From Nocardia sp. (GTDB taxonomy: Bacteria > Actinomycetota > Actinomycetes > Mycobacteriales > Mycobacteriaceae): a DNA stretch of 8,504 nucleotides. Location: the NCBI GenBank assembly GCA_017354515.1, contig JAFMQT010000175.1, positions 1 through 8,504 on the forward strand. Direction: 5' to 3'. How positions within the stretch are numbered: position 1 is the stretch's first letter; every line of letters starts with the position of its first letter. Under the pieces are notes generated by a model that saw only the letters and a program-made list of their open reading frames with translations, was not told where the DNA came from and made no database searches. A program made the position numbers and the translations under genes. This document shows positions 1 through 6,618 of the stretch, in pieces.

Positions 1-26
1 CCCGGCTACCGGCGCACCCGCCCGGC

Positions 27-1829
27 TCAGTTGTAGGACTGCGCGACTCCGTCCAGCAGACGCTCGAAGGTGTCGTAGGAGGGGGTGTCCACGACGTTCA
101 CCACATTCGGTGCGACCGGAATCTTGTGCTCATCGACGACCTTTCCGAACTGGGAGCGGTCGGCGGTGCGGAAGCCGTGTTCGGCGGCCAGGCGCTGCAA
201 TTCCGGATCCGTCGTCAGCAGTTGGCCGAGGCGGTCTCCACCGGAGGTCAGCGGGATCAGGGTGTGCTGGGAAATCACGGTCGGTGATGGATACATCAGC
301 ACCGAATCGGCCGGTAGTTTCCCGGCGGCCGCAGCTTCCACATATTGCGATTCATAACCCCACACCATCGGGGTGGGACCCATTCCGCCGGTGAGGTATT
401 CGATGAACGGACCCTCACTGGAATTCTCGGTATAGCCCTGTTTGGTGAACAGCCGCGCCACCTTCGACAGCACGAAATTCTCCGCCTCCGGCCCCTGCAC
501 CATGGAGTTGTCATTGGCCACATACGCCGCCACCGCCAGATACATGGACGCCGAATTGGAGGTGCGCGGATCGGTCGTCGACAGCAGGATGTTCTTGTCG
601 ACCGGATAGCTGGTATTGCCGTCGAGCTGATTCCACCGGGTGCCCTGCTGGGCCAGGTCCACGAACCGCTGCATATCGAAATTCGGTGTCGGCCCGGGAT
701 GTACGATCCCGGCCTTGGTCAGCAGATCCACGATCGGCCCGAAACTGGCGACCACCATCGGTGACGAGAACGGCGTGTATTTGGTGGTGATATTGCGCTT
801 ACGCTGAATCCGCTCGGCGCTCACGCTGCTGGAAGGGAACGCGAAATCCAGATGCCCCAGATCCACCGAGGTGGCGATCTGGCGGGAACCGGCCGGATCG
901 GCGTGCACCGCGATTCCCTTGCGGGCCAGAGCGTTCACGACCTTCGGGTCGGTGAAGAAGTTCATCTTCTCCGAGCCGACCACGCCGTGCACCGTCGTCA
1001 GGCCCGCGGTGGGGGCGGAGGCCACGGCCGCCGATTTGGGTTTTGCGCCGGTCTGGGCGGTGAGCGCGCAGATGAGCACCGTCACTACGAGTACGGCTGC
1101 GGTCAGCAGACCGAACTCGCGGGGCCGGCGGCGAATCATGGCGCCGAGATCCTGCAGCGCGTCGGTCTCGGGGAGGGCCGGGCCCTCCTCGTCGGTGGGA
1201 TTATCCTCGTCGGCTTCGCTGTCCGCGGATTCGCCGGCTGCCGAGTCGCCGGGTGTGCCGCCGGATCTCGGAGCCTCCGGCTCGCCTGTGTCCGTGGTCG
1301 TGGACGGTTCATCGGCCGCCCAGGGGGTGGCGGCCGCGGTAGCGGAAGCGGGCGGCTGTGCCTCGGGCGATTCGCTCGGGTCGGATGTCGACACCGAATC
1401 CTCCTGGGGGGAAGTGATTTTCTCAGTGGGGTACGTCGAATTGGAGTCGGGCGGTGCGGAATCACCCTCCGGCGGCGCGGATTCGGCCTCGGGCAGTACG
1501 GATTCCGCCTCGGCCGGTACGGATTCCATGTCGGCGGAGGGCTGTTCTGTGTCGGCTGATGCGGCGCCCTCGGGATCGGGGGTTTCGGCGACGGGTTGCG
1601 GCGCAGCCTGTTCCGGCGCGTCGACCGGCATCTGGTCGAGTTCGCGCGTGGCGATCCGCTCGACCAGGACCGGGACGAACTCGCGCACTCGATGCCCGTC
1701 GTAGGTGCGCCGCACCCGGTCGATCACCTCGCGAACCGCATCCGCGGAATGGCTTTCGCGGTACCGCTGCACCAGTCGATCCGTCAATTGACGTAATGCT
1801 TTTTCTTCACGCTCGGCGGCGTTTGTCAC
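27..1829 (-). CDS. Single-pass membrane protein: helical N-domain, acidic repeat linker, exported solute-binding-like domain
   Basis: 600 aa from a GTG start; AGGAG at 1836-1840 lies 6 nt upstream and supports it. Residues 1-62 look like a short helical domain with 'YDGHRVREFVPVLVER' (residues 43-58), which resembles the small actinobacterial 'three-helix bundle dimerization' proteins (recognised from memory). Residues 68-228 are a low-complexity Pro/Ser/Glu/Ala linker rich in acidic residues, with heptad repeats at 102-129. Basic RRRPR at 233-237 precedes one hydrophobic helix at about 239-258, so the N-terminus should be cytoplasmic. Residues 280-600 have the look of a periplasmic solute-binding protein: 'HGVVGSEKMNFF' at the start, then 'LDFAFPSSS', 'LLSTTDPRTSNSASMYLA' and 'MVWGYESQY'. 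No ABC permease or ATPase gene lies nearby in the window. The ligand and role are unknown; the protein could be a sensor or an envelope-anchored binding protein. I am sure it is a gene, fairly sure of the topology, and unsure of the function. Confidence 0.88.
   Translation of the reverse strand: MTNAAEREEKALRQLTDRLVQRYRESHSADAVREVIDRVRRTYDGHRVREFVPVLVERIATRELDQMPVDAPEQAAPQPVAETPDPEGAASADTEQPSADMESVPAEAESVLPEAESAPPEGDSAPPDSNSTYPTEKITSPQEDSVSTSDPSESPEAQPPASATAAATPWAADEPSTTTDTGEPEAPRSGGTPGDSAAGESADSEADEDNPTDEEGPALPETDALQDLGAMIRRRPREFGLLTAAVLVVTVLICALTAQTGAKPKSAAVASAPTAGLTTVHGVVGSEKMNFFTDPKVVNALARKGIAVHADPAGSRQIATSVDLGHLDFAFPSSSVSAERIQRKRNITTKYTPFSSPMVVASFGPIVDLLTKAGIVHPGPTPNFDMQRFVDLAQQGTRWNQLDGNTSYPVDKNILLSTTDPRTSNSASMYLAVAAYVANDNSMVQGPEAENFVLSKVARLFTKQGYTENSSEGPFIEYLTGGMGPTPMVWGYESQYVEAAAAGKLPADSVLMYPSPTVISQHTLIPLTSGGDRLGQLLTTDPELQRLAAEHGFRTADRSQFGKVVDEHKIPVAPNVVNVVDTPSYDTFERLLDGVAQSYN
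1443..1526 (-). repeat. Four 21-bp in-frame tandem repeats in the linker of the membrane protein
   Basis: Residues 102-129 of the 600-aa protein read as four heptads: ESVPAEA, ESVLPEA, ESAPPEG, DSAPPDS. A fifth, more divergent unit (NSTYPTE) follows. At the DNA level the units are 21 bp and similar, e.g. a repeated 'CGGATTC(G/C)GCCTCGG' core on the plus strand. This is the kind of in-frame repeat that changes copy number by slippage without breaking the frame, and it would vary linker length between the cytoplasmic domain and the membrane helix. Confidence 0.7.
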
Positions 1830-2037
1830 ACCGAACTCCTCGCCCTCATCACTGTGCGACGGTCGAACGCCGCGCGTTCACGACACGATAGCGAGACCGA
1901 AGAACAACTCGGTGTCCTCCAAGACGGGGAGCGGAAACGCGAAATGCGCTGGTAAATGGTCATTCCGGGCGTGCAATTCCCATAGTGGGGAGGTGCCGGA
2001 CCGAGACGAATTACATTCCAGGTCACCGAGAATTCAA
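1830..2037. other. Gap between yaaA and the membrane-protein gene
   Basis: Both flanking genes are on the minus strand, so this gap holds the yaaA 3' end and the leader of the 600-aa gene. The half next to yaaA is visibly less GC-rich than the surroundings. A 6-bp hairpin with a 3-nt loop (GAACGC 1865-1870 with GCGTTC 1874-1879) lies in the leader. A TATCGT hexamer on the minus strand (1890-1885) could be a -10 element, but I see no convincing -35. I find no ORF with a credible start and no hairpin followed by a T-run that would be a clear yaaA terminator. Confidence 0.35.
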
Positions 2038-2799
2038 TCAGGTGAGTACCAGGAGTTCACTCGAGGAGGCGATTTCCACCCGGAGCCCGGCCTTATCCGC
2101 GATCCGGGCCAGCGCGCCGATATCCCGGGGCTCGGCGCGGGTGCTCACCAGTGCCCGCGCCAGCAAGCCCTTGTGGTGTTTGTTGAAATGGCTTACCACC
2201 GTGCGGGTTCCGTCCGGACGTTCGGTCAGCACGGTCGCGGTCACCGCACCCGGTACGCGCCCGAGCCCCTGATAGGCGCCCGAACGCAGATCCACCACGA
2301 GCTGATCGGCGGTCGCCTCCCGCAACGCCGGCACCAGCGCCGGTTTCCACATCGCCGCCAGCGTCGGCAGTCCCGGCAGTTTGCTGCCGCCCGAAAGCCG
2401 GTACGCCGGAATCGGATCCGCGGCCCGCACCACTCCGAACAGTGCCGATCCGACGGCCAGCCGCTGGTGTGCGCGGGCGCGCTGTGCCTTGGTCAGCGAG
2501 CCGATGTCGAGGGCGTCGTAGAGCACGCCGGTATATCGTTCGAGCGCCGGGCGGGTCGGTGCCGTCCGCAGGGTGGCATTGCGATCGAGCGCCGTCCGCA
2601 AACTGTCCGCATTCGCACCGCCGGCCTTCAGGCCCAGCACCGCGCGCGCGGTCTCCGGATCGGCCGACAGCTCGATCAGCTCGGTCACCAGTTTGTCCCG
2701 CACGACGGTGAGCTGCGGCAACCACAGTGTGTCGAGATCGAGCGGAGCGCCGGTTCCGCCGTCGGACTTGGTTTCGGAAGGGGGCAAGATCAGCAACAC
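2038..2799 (-). CDS. yaaA: Peroxide stress protein YaaA (DUF328/UPF0246 family)
   Basis: 253 aa. Family features are visible: N-terminal 'LPPSETK' (residues 5-11), 'YTGVLYDALD' (89-98), 'YRLSGGSKLPG' (133-143), 'LVVDLRSGAY' (167-176) and 'HFNKHHKGLLAR' (204-215). In E. coli, YaaA is induced by hydrogen peroxide through OxyR and lowers free intracellular iron, limiting Fenton damage; it has a helix-hairpin-helix-like fold that binds DNA. The 'PPSETK' form is usual for actinobacterial members. The GTG start at 2799 puts this motif at the normal distance from the N-terminus. There is no good Shine-Dalgarno, but a TACCGT hexamer ends 8 nt before GTG, so the mRNA may be leaderless. The gene is divergent from proS. 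Identity is secure; whether it acts on iron in this organism is inferred from the E. coli protein. Confidence 0.9.
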   Translation of the reverse strand: MLLILPPSETKSDGGTGAPLDLDTLWLPQLTVVRDKLVTELIELSADPETARAVLGLKAGGANADSLRTALDRNATLRTAPTRPALERYTGVLYDALDIGSLTKAQRARAHQRLAVGSALFGVVRAADPIPAYRLSGGSKLPGLPTLAAMWKPALVPALREATADQLVVDLRSGAYQGLGRVPGAVTATVLTERPDGTRTVVSHFNKHHKGLLARALVSTRAEPRDIGALARIADKAGLRVEIASSSELLVLT

Positions 2800-2807
2800 G
2801 AGCCGTT

Positions 2808-2813
2808 ACGGTA
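2808..2813 (-). promoter_or_regulatory. Candidate -10 hexamer TACCGT for leaderless yaaA
   Basis: On the minus strand TACCGT is followed by 8 nt and then the yaaA GTG. Actinobacterial SigA -10 elements follow TAnnnT, and transcription starts about 7 nt after the hexamer, so the start would fall at or within 1-2 nt of the GTG. The absence of a Shine-Dalgarno agrees with this. No clear -35 is visible. Confidence 0.45.
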
Positions 2814-2843
2814 ATGCCCTGGAGGCATTCGCGCAGCAGCGGC

Positions 2844-2849
2844 TAGGGT
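2844..2849 (+). promoter_or_regulatory. Candidate -10 hexamer TAGGGT for leaderless proS
   Basis: TAGGGT fits TAnnnT and is followed by 8 nt and then the proS GTG at 2858, the same spacing seen on the other strand for yaaA. The AGGG inside this hexamer (2845-2848, 9 nt from GTG) could instead be a weak Shine-Dalgarno. The two hexamers are 30 bp apart, so the two promoters' -35 regions would overlap. Confidence 0.45.
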
Positions 2850-2857
2850 GTGCATCC

Positions 2858-4615
2858 GTGATCACCCGTCTCTCACACCTGTTCCTGCGCACCCTGCGTG
2901 ATGATCCCGCCGACGCCGAGGTGCCCAGTCACAAGCTGCTCGTCCGTGCCGGATATGTGCGGCGGATCGCCCCCGGTGTGTACTCGTGGCTGCCGCTGGG
3001 GCTGAAGGTGCTTCGCAAGGTCGAGCAGGTGGTGCGCGAGGAGATGGACGCGATCGGGGCGCAGGAGATCTGCCTGCCGGCGCTGCTGCCGCGGGAACCG
3101 TACGAGACCACCAACCGCTGGACCGAATACGGCGACAGCGTGTTCCGCCTGCGCGACCGCAAGGGCGCCGATATGTTGCTCGGCCCCACTCACGAGGAAC
3201 TGTTCGCGCTGACGGTCAAGGGGGAATACAACTCGTACAAGGACCTGCCGGTCACCCTGTACCAGATCCAGACCAAATACCGCGATGAGGAGCGTCCACG
3301 CGCCGGCATCCTGCGCGGGCGCGAGTTCATCATGAAGGACTCCTACTCCTTCGACCTCGACGAGGCCGGTCTGCGGCGCAGCTACAACGCACACCGTGAG
3401 GCCTATCGGCGCATCTTCACCCGGCTCGGGGTCGAGTACGTGATCGTCGCCGCCACCTCGGGCGCGATGGGCGGCAGCGCCTCCGAGGAGTTCCTGGCCA
3501 CCAGCGCCGTCGGCGAGGACACCTACGTGACCTGCCTCGAATCGGGGTACGCGGCCAATGTGGAAGCCGTCGTCACCGCGGCTCCGCCCGAGATCCCGCT
3601 GGACGGGCAGGCCGAGGCCGTCGTGCACGACACCCCCGACACCCCGACCATCGCCTCGCTGGTCGACTGGGCCAACGGCGCCGGAATCGGGGAACGGTTC
3701 GGCCGCCCGGTCACCGCCGCCGACACCCTCAAGAACGTGATGGTCAAGCTGCACCATCCGGACGGTAAGACCGAGATCGTCGGCATCGGCGTCCCGGGTG
3801 ACCGTGAGGTCGACGACAAGCGCCTGGGCGCGAGCCTGGAACCGGCCGAGGTGGAACTGCTGACCGATGCCGACTTCGCCGCCAACCCGTTTCTGGTGAA
3901 GGGGTACATCGGCCCGAAGGCGCTGCTGGCCAACGGCATCCGCTATCTGGTCGACCCTCGCGTGGTCACCGGCACCGCCTGGATCACCGGCGCCGACGCA
4001 CCGGGCAAGCATGTGGTCGGCCTGGTCGCCGGACGCGATTTCACCCCGGACGGCACCGTCGAGGCCGCCGAGGTCCACGAGGGCGATACCTCGCCCGACG
4101 GCAAGGGTGTTCTGCATGCCGCACGCGGTATCGAGATCGCCCACATCTTCCAACTGGGCTACAAGTACACCGATGCCTTCGAGGTCGATGTGCTGGGCGA
4201 GAACGGCAAACCCGTCCGCCTGGTGCAGGGCTCCTACGGTGTGGGCGTATCCCGTATGGTCGCGGTGATCGCCGAGCAGATGCACGACGAGAAGGGTCTG
4301 CGCTGGCCGGTCGAGGCCGCGCCGTTCGACGTGCACGTGGTCATCGCCAACAAGGACGCGGCCGCCCGCGAAGGCGCCGAACAGGTGGTGGCGGGCCTGG
4401 ACGCCCGGGGCCTGGAGGTGCTGTTCGACGACCGCACCGCCTCACCCGGCGTCAAATTCAAGGACGCCGAATTACTCGGTATGCCTTGGGTTCTCGTGAT
4501 CGGCCGGGGCTGGGCCGAGGGCAAGGTCGAATTGCGCAACCGCCTCACCGGTGAGGCCGAGGACATCCCCGCCGCCGACGCGGTGGAGACCGTCCTGGGT
4601 AAGATCCGCGCCTGA
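2858..4615 (+). CDS. proS: Prolyl-tRNA synthetase, bacterial type with editing insertion
   Basis: 585 aa from GTG 2858, a normal length for the bacterial-type enzyme, which charges tRNA-Pro with proline in the cytosol. The start was chosen because the family begins 'MITR-S-LFLRTLRDDPADAE'; the reading frame stays open further upstream only because it is antisense to yaaA. Class II features: 'GPTHEE' at 109-114, motif 2 'YRDEERPRAGILRGREFIMKD' region (141-161), and motif 3 'GSYGVGVSRMVAV' (458-470). Residues about 230-410 are the YbaK-like insertion that hydrolyses Ala-tRNA-Pro: a lysine at 292 in 'LKNVMVK', the 'GYIGPK' loop at 349-354, D366 and H385 in 'GKHVVG' match the catalytic positions as I recall them from E. 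coli ProRS. The anticodon-binding domain is about 488-585. All key residues appear intact. It is divergent from yaaA and convergent with the DUF4439 gene. Confidence 0.97.
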   Translation: MITRLSHLFLRTLRDDPADAEVPSHKLLVRAGYVRRIAPGVYSWLPLGLKVLRKVEQVVREEMDAIGAQEICLPALLPREPYETTNRWTEYGDSVFRLRDRKGADMLLGPTHEELFALTVKGEYNSYKDLPVTLYQIQTKYRDEERPRAGILRGREFIMKDSYSFDLDEAGLRRSYNAHREAYRRIFTRLGVEYVIVAATSGAMGGSASEEFLATSAVGEDTYVTCLESGYAANVEAVVTAAPPEIPLDGQAEAVVHDTPDTPTIASLVDWANGAGIGERFGRPVTAADTLKNVMVKLHHPDGKTEIVGIGVPGDREVDDKRLGASLEPAEVELLTDADFAANPFLVKGYIGPKALLANGIRYLVDPRVVTGTAWITGADAPGKHVVGLVAGRDFTPDGTVEAAEVHEGDTSPDGKGVLHAARGIEIAHIFQLGYKYTDAFEVDVLGENGKPVRLVQGSYGVGVSRMVAVIAEQMHDEKGLRWPVEAAPFDVHVVIANKDAAAREGAEQVVAGLDARGLEVLFDDRTASPGVKFKDAELLGMPWVLVIGRGWAEGKVELRNRLTGEAEDIPAADAVETVLGKIRA

Positions 4616-4619
4616 GTTC

Positions 4620-4637
4620 ACCGCGGGGTGGGGCGGT
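4620..4637. terminator. Weak hairpin between convergent proS and DUF4439 genes
   Basis: ACCGC (4620-4624) pairs with GCGGT (4633-4637) around an 8-nt G-rich loop in the 45-bp gap between two convergent stop codons. It sits where a terminator is expected, but the stem is only 5 bp and no T-run follows, so this is a weak call. Confidence 0.2.
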
Positions 4638-4660
4638 CCTTGCGGATCGGCGTATTGGAC

Positions 4661-5092
4661 TCAGTGCTGCCCCGGCAGCATGGCGGTCGCCGGATTCACC
4701 CCCAGGATCGCCTGCCAGGTGGCCAGGCGCACAGCACATTCGGTGAGCGCGTCGATCGCGGTGCGGCGCAGTTCGGGCGTACCGGCGCGTTCGGAGACCG
4801 AACGCCAGACGGCCGCGGTGTCGGTTTCGACCGTCACCGCGAGCTTGGCGGCCGGAATCGGGTCGTCGACCGGAAACGGTGGCACATAGGCGGCCGCGGG
4901 AACCGGAACACTGCTCCCGGCCGCCTCGAGCGCGTCGATCACCCCGTCGCGGCGCGCACGGTGCGCGGCCAGCTGATCGGCGACCAGTTTGCTGCGCTCG
5001 GGGGAGGCGTACGCCGCGATCACACCGTAGGCGTAGACGGCGGAGTACTCCGCGTTCAACGCATCGGTGAGCGCCTGTTGATCGGTACTCAC
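4661..5092 (-). CDS. DUF4439 ferritin-like domain protein
   Basis: 143 aa from the GTG at 5092. This start is preferred over an in-frame ATG at 5143 because AAAGGA lies 7 nt upstream and the conserved part begins 'STDQQALTDALNAEYSAVYAYGV'. It resembles the DUF4439 family, a four-helix ferritin-like fold: E15 in helix 1 ('ALNAEYSAVYAYG'), H44 and D49 in helix 2 ('AAHRARRD'), E89 in helix 3 ('VTVETDTAAVWRS'), E118 and C119 in helix 4. Metal ligation is not certain because a complete pair of E-x-x-H motifs is not obvious. It has no signal peptide and should be cytosolic. It lies just downstream of the Tat lipoprotein gene on the same strand, and by memory corresponds to Rv2844 of M. tuberculosis. 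No biochemical function is established for the family to my knowledge. Confidence 0.87.
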   Translation of the reverse strand: MSTDQQALTDALNAEYSAVYAYGVIAAYASPERSKLVADQLAAHRARRDGVIDALEAAGSSVPVPAAAYVPPFPVDDPIPAAKLAVTVETDTAAVWRSVSERAGTPELRRTAIDALTECAVRLATWQAILGVNPATAMLPGQH

Positions 5093-5109
5093 GCGGGAAT
5101 CCTTTCCAG

Positions 5110-5156
5110 GTGCCGGGGGCACGCTGTGTCGTTGCGGGCGCATCGGGTAGCGCCCG
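5110..5156 (-). other. Two hairpins in the gap upstream of the DUF4439 gene
   Basis: Within the 102-bp gap between the Tat lipoprotein stop and the DUF4439 start are a 7-bp inverted repeat (CGGGCGC 5135-5141 with GCGCCCG 5150-5156, 8-nt loop) and a 5-bp one (GTGCC 5110-5114 with GGCAC 5118-5122, 3-nt loop). The second lies a few nt upstream of the Shine-Dalgarno. No T-run follows either, so they do not look like terminators; they could be RNA-processing or stability elements. Such short GC-rich repeats also arise by chance. Confidence 0.25.
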
Positions 5157-5194
5157 TCGCCGTGTCTGTCATATCGCGGGACCGGCGGCGCCGC

Positions 5195-5734
5195 TCAGGC
5201 CAGCAGTACCTTCGCGTGGGTGGCGCAGCAGGCGCTGATCGAGCCCAGCAGGCCGGCGCGAAATCCGGACAGAGTGGCGGCCAGTTCGGCCGCCGACTTC
5301 TGCGAGTCGACCAACCGACCGCGCACCGCGGCCGGATTCGGCGGCGGCACCGGTGCGGCGGGTGCGGGCACCGGGGGAGTCGGGGAGGCGGGTTTGGTGC
5401 CGTCCCCGTACACGCCGACGGCCCGATCGATCTCCGCGCGGAGGGTATCGGCGTGCTGGGTGCGCTGGGCGGCAACGGTATTGAGTGCGGCGGCGTGCTC
5501 CGGCGCGGTCGCGATTGCGGCCTTTGCCCACACGGCGTCGGTGCGGGCGGCCCGCTCCTGTTCCATCAGGACATCCGGTGCCGGCGGGGCCTGTTTCGAA
5601 CAGGCGGCGGCCGCGCCCACGGCGCTCACGGCCAGGGCCGCGCCCGGGGCCGAGCGCAGGACGGTGCGGCGATCGAGGGCGACCGGCAGCGGTCGGCGCG
5701 GAGGTGACGGAATCACATCGTGACGGCGGGACAC
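5195..5734 (-). CDS. Tat-exported lipoprotein, alanine-rich helical, function unknown
   Basis: 179 aa from a GTG start; another GTG at 5716 is possible and would keep the signal peptide. The signal peptide is twin-arginine ('LDRRTVLRSA', R22-R23), with a hydrophobic stretch 29-44 and a lipobox-like AAAC ending at C45. The protein is therefore probably exported folded by Tat and lipid-anchored on the outer face of the membrane. The mature part has a helical segment (54-106, with E58, E60, H94), a Pro-rich linker (115-134) and a second helical segment (135-179) ending 'ISACCATHAKVLL' with C169, C170 and H173. Use of Tat suggests folding or cofactor loading in the cytoplasm. The helical pattern could be a second ferritin-like bundle related to its neighbour, but this is inference. 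By gene order it corresponds to Rv2843 of M. tuberculosis. The Shine-Dalgarno is weak. Confidence 0.82.
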   Translation of the reverse strand: MSRRHDVIPSPPRRPLPVALDRRTVLRSAPGAALAVSAVGAAAACSKQAPPAPDVLMEQERAARTDAVWAKAAIATAPEHAAALNTVAAQRTQHADTLRAEIDRAVGVYGDGTKPASPTPPVPAPAAPVPPPNPAAVRGRLVDSQKSAAELAATLSGFRAGLLGSISACCATHAKVLLA

Positions 5735-5973
5735 GGACCTATCGTGCCAGTGCCCGTACTCGCCGACGATTCAGCCCGGGGTGACACGCGGCGAAATCGG
5801 CCTGTGGTGGGCACGCCGACCCGGCCGGCCCCGACGCAATCGGGTTGGCTGGTCCTTTACACTCTTGCGGCGCGTTAGGCTGGATATCCGGCGATGACCC
5901 CCGGGGCCACTCGCGCCGACCGTACCGGACCAGGACCAATACCGCGTCACAACTGAACCAGGAGCCGCCCATT
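5735..5973. other. Divergent gap between the Tat lipoprotein gene and rimP
   Basis: This 239-bp gap must hold the promoters for the minus-strand lipoprotein unit and for the rimP operon. On the plus strand a TACACT hexamer is present at 5858-5863 and AGGAG at 5960-5964. Short palindromes such as GGATATCC (5882-5889) and CCCCGGGG are seen. No credible ORF or tRNA is present, and no clear minus-strand promoter. Confidence 0.4.
5858..5863 (+). promoter_or_regulatory. Candidate -10 hexamer TACACT for the rimP operon
   Basis: TACACT is a good TAnnnT match in an AT-richer patch. It would give a leader of about 100 nt before the rimP ATG. A recognisable -35 is not seen. TAGGCT at 5876-5881 is an alternative. 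Confidence 0.35.
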
Positions 5974-6618
5974 ATGCCGATGCCGACCGAGGAGAGGGTG
6001 AGCCAGCTTGTTGCTGGTCTCGTCGAACGCCGGGGACTCGACCTCGAGGGCGTGCGTATCGCGGGCTCGGGCGGGCCGCACACCCGGGTGACCGTCACCG
6101 TCGACAGTGACGAGCAGCTGGACCTGGACACCGTCGCGGAAATCAGTTCGCAGATCTCGGCCGCGTTCGACGAAGCCGGCGATTTCGGCGAAACCCCCTA
6201 CCAACTCGAAGTCACCACGCCCGGCGTCGACCGTCCGCTGACCGCGCCGCGGCACTGGCGGCGCGCCCGCGGCCGTAAGGCGCGCATCCACATGCGGGCC
6301 GGGGCCGCCGCACCGGAGGGACGGTCGCGGTTCGACGCCCGGATCGGAGCCTGCGGTGATACCGAGGTCGCCCTGGTACTCGGCGGCAGGCGCGCCCCGC
6401 ATCGGGTGAATGTCGCGCTGGCCGATATCGAGTCCGCGGTCGTGCGGGTGGAGTTCTCGCGGCCGGGTGCGGCGGAGCTGGCACTGGCCGGCGGGGTGGC
6501 CGTCGGTCGCCCCGAGCCCGGCGCGCCGGCCGTCGACACCACCGGAGTTACCGAGACCGGAGTTGTTCGAGGAGAAGATCGTCCAGCAGTTGCGCCGACC
6601 GAAGGGATCGTGGAATGA
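5974..6618 (+). CDS. rimP: Ribosome maturation factor RimP
   Basis: 214 aa. The ATG at 5974 is supported by AGGAG at 5960-5964 with 9-nt spacing; an ATG two codons later is too far from it. RimP binds the 30S subunit precursor and helps late assembly around S12 and the central pseudoknot. The N-terminal domain covers about 1-90 and carries the family signature 'YQLEVTTPGVDRPLT' (76-90). The C-terminal SH3-like domain is about 91-163. After residue 165 comes a tail of about 50 residues rich in Ala, Gly, Pro and acidic residues, which makes the protein longer than the 150-170 aa usual outside Actinobacteria; this tail lacks recognisable motifs. The stop codon overlaps the nusA start (ATGA), so nusA is probably translationally coupled to it. 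Confidence 0.95.
   Translation: MPMPTEERVSQLVAGLVERRGLDLEGVRIAGSGGPHTRVTVTVDSDEQLDLDTVAEISSQISAAFDEAGDFGETPYQLEVTTPGVDRPLTAPRHWRRARGRKARIHMRAGAAAPEGRSRFDARIGACGDTEVALVLGGRRAPHRVNVALADIESAVVRVEFSRPGAAELALAGGVAVGRPEPGAPAVDTTGVTETGVVRGEDRPAVAPTEGIVE

Noticed and set aside
852..1704. Two long Gly/Ser/Ala-rich plus-strand frames opposite the 600-aa gene
   Set aside because: Their low-complexity composition mirrors the repeat linker of the minus-strand gene; no start signal or domain is seen.
2573..2857. N-terminal extension of proS giving a 680-aa reading frame
   Set aside because: The extra 95 residues are antisense to yaaA and have no family match; ProRS starts at the GTG at 2858 with 'ITRLSHLFLRTLRDD'.
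2873..4336. 487-aa open frame antisense to proS
   Set aside because: It lies wholly opposite an intact conserved gene; long antisense frames are expected in high-GC DNA with G/C at third positions.
5093..5143. Longer N-terminus for the DUF4439 protein starting at ATG 5143
   Set aside because: The ATG sits in a hairpin loop without a Shine-Dalgarno, while GTG 5092 has AAAGGA at good spacing and matches the start of the conserved domain.
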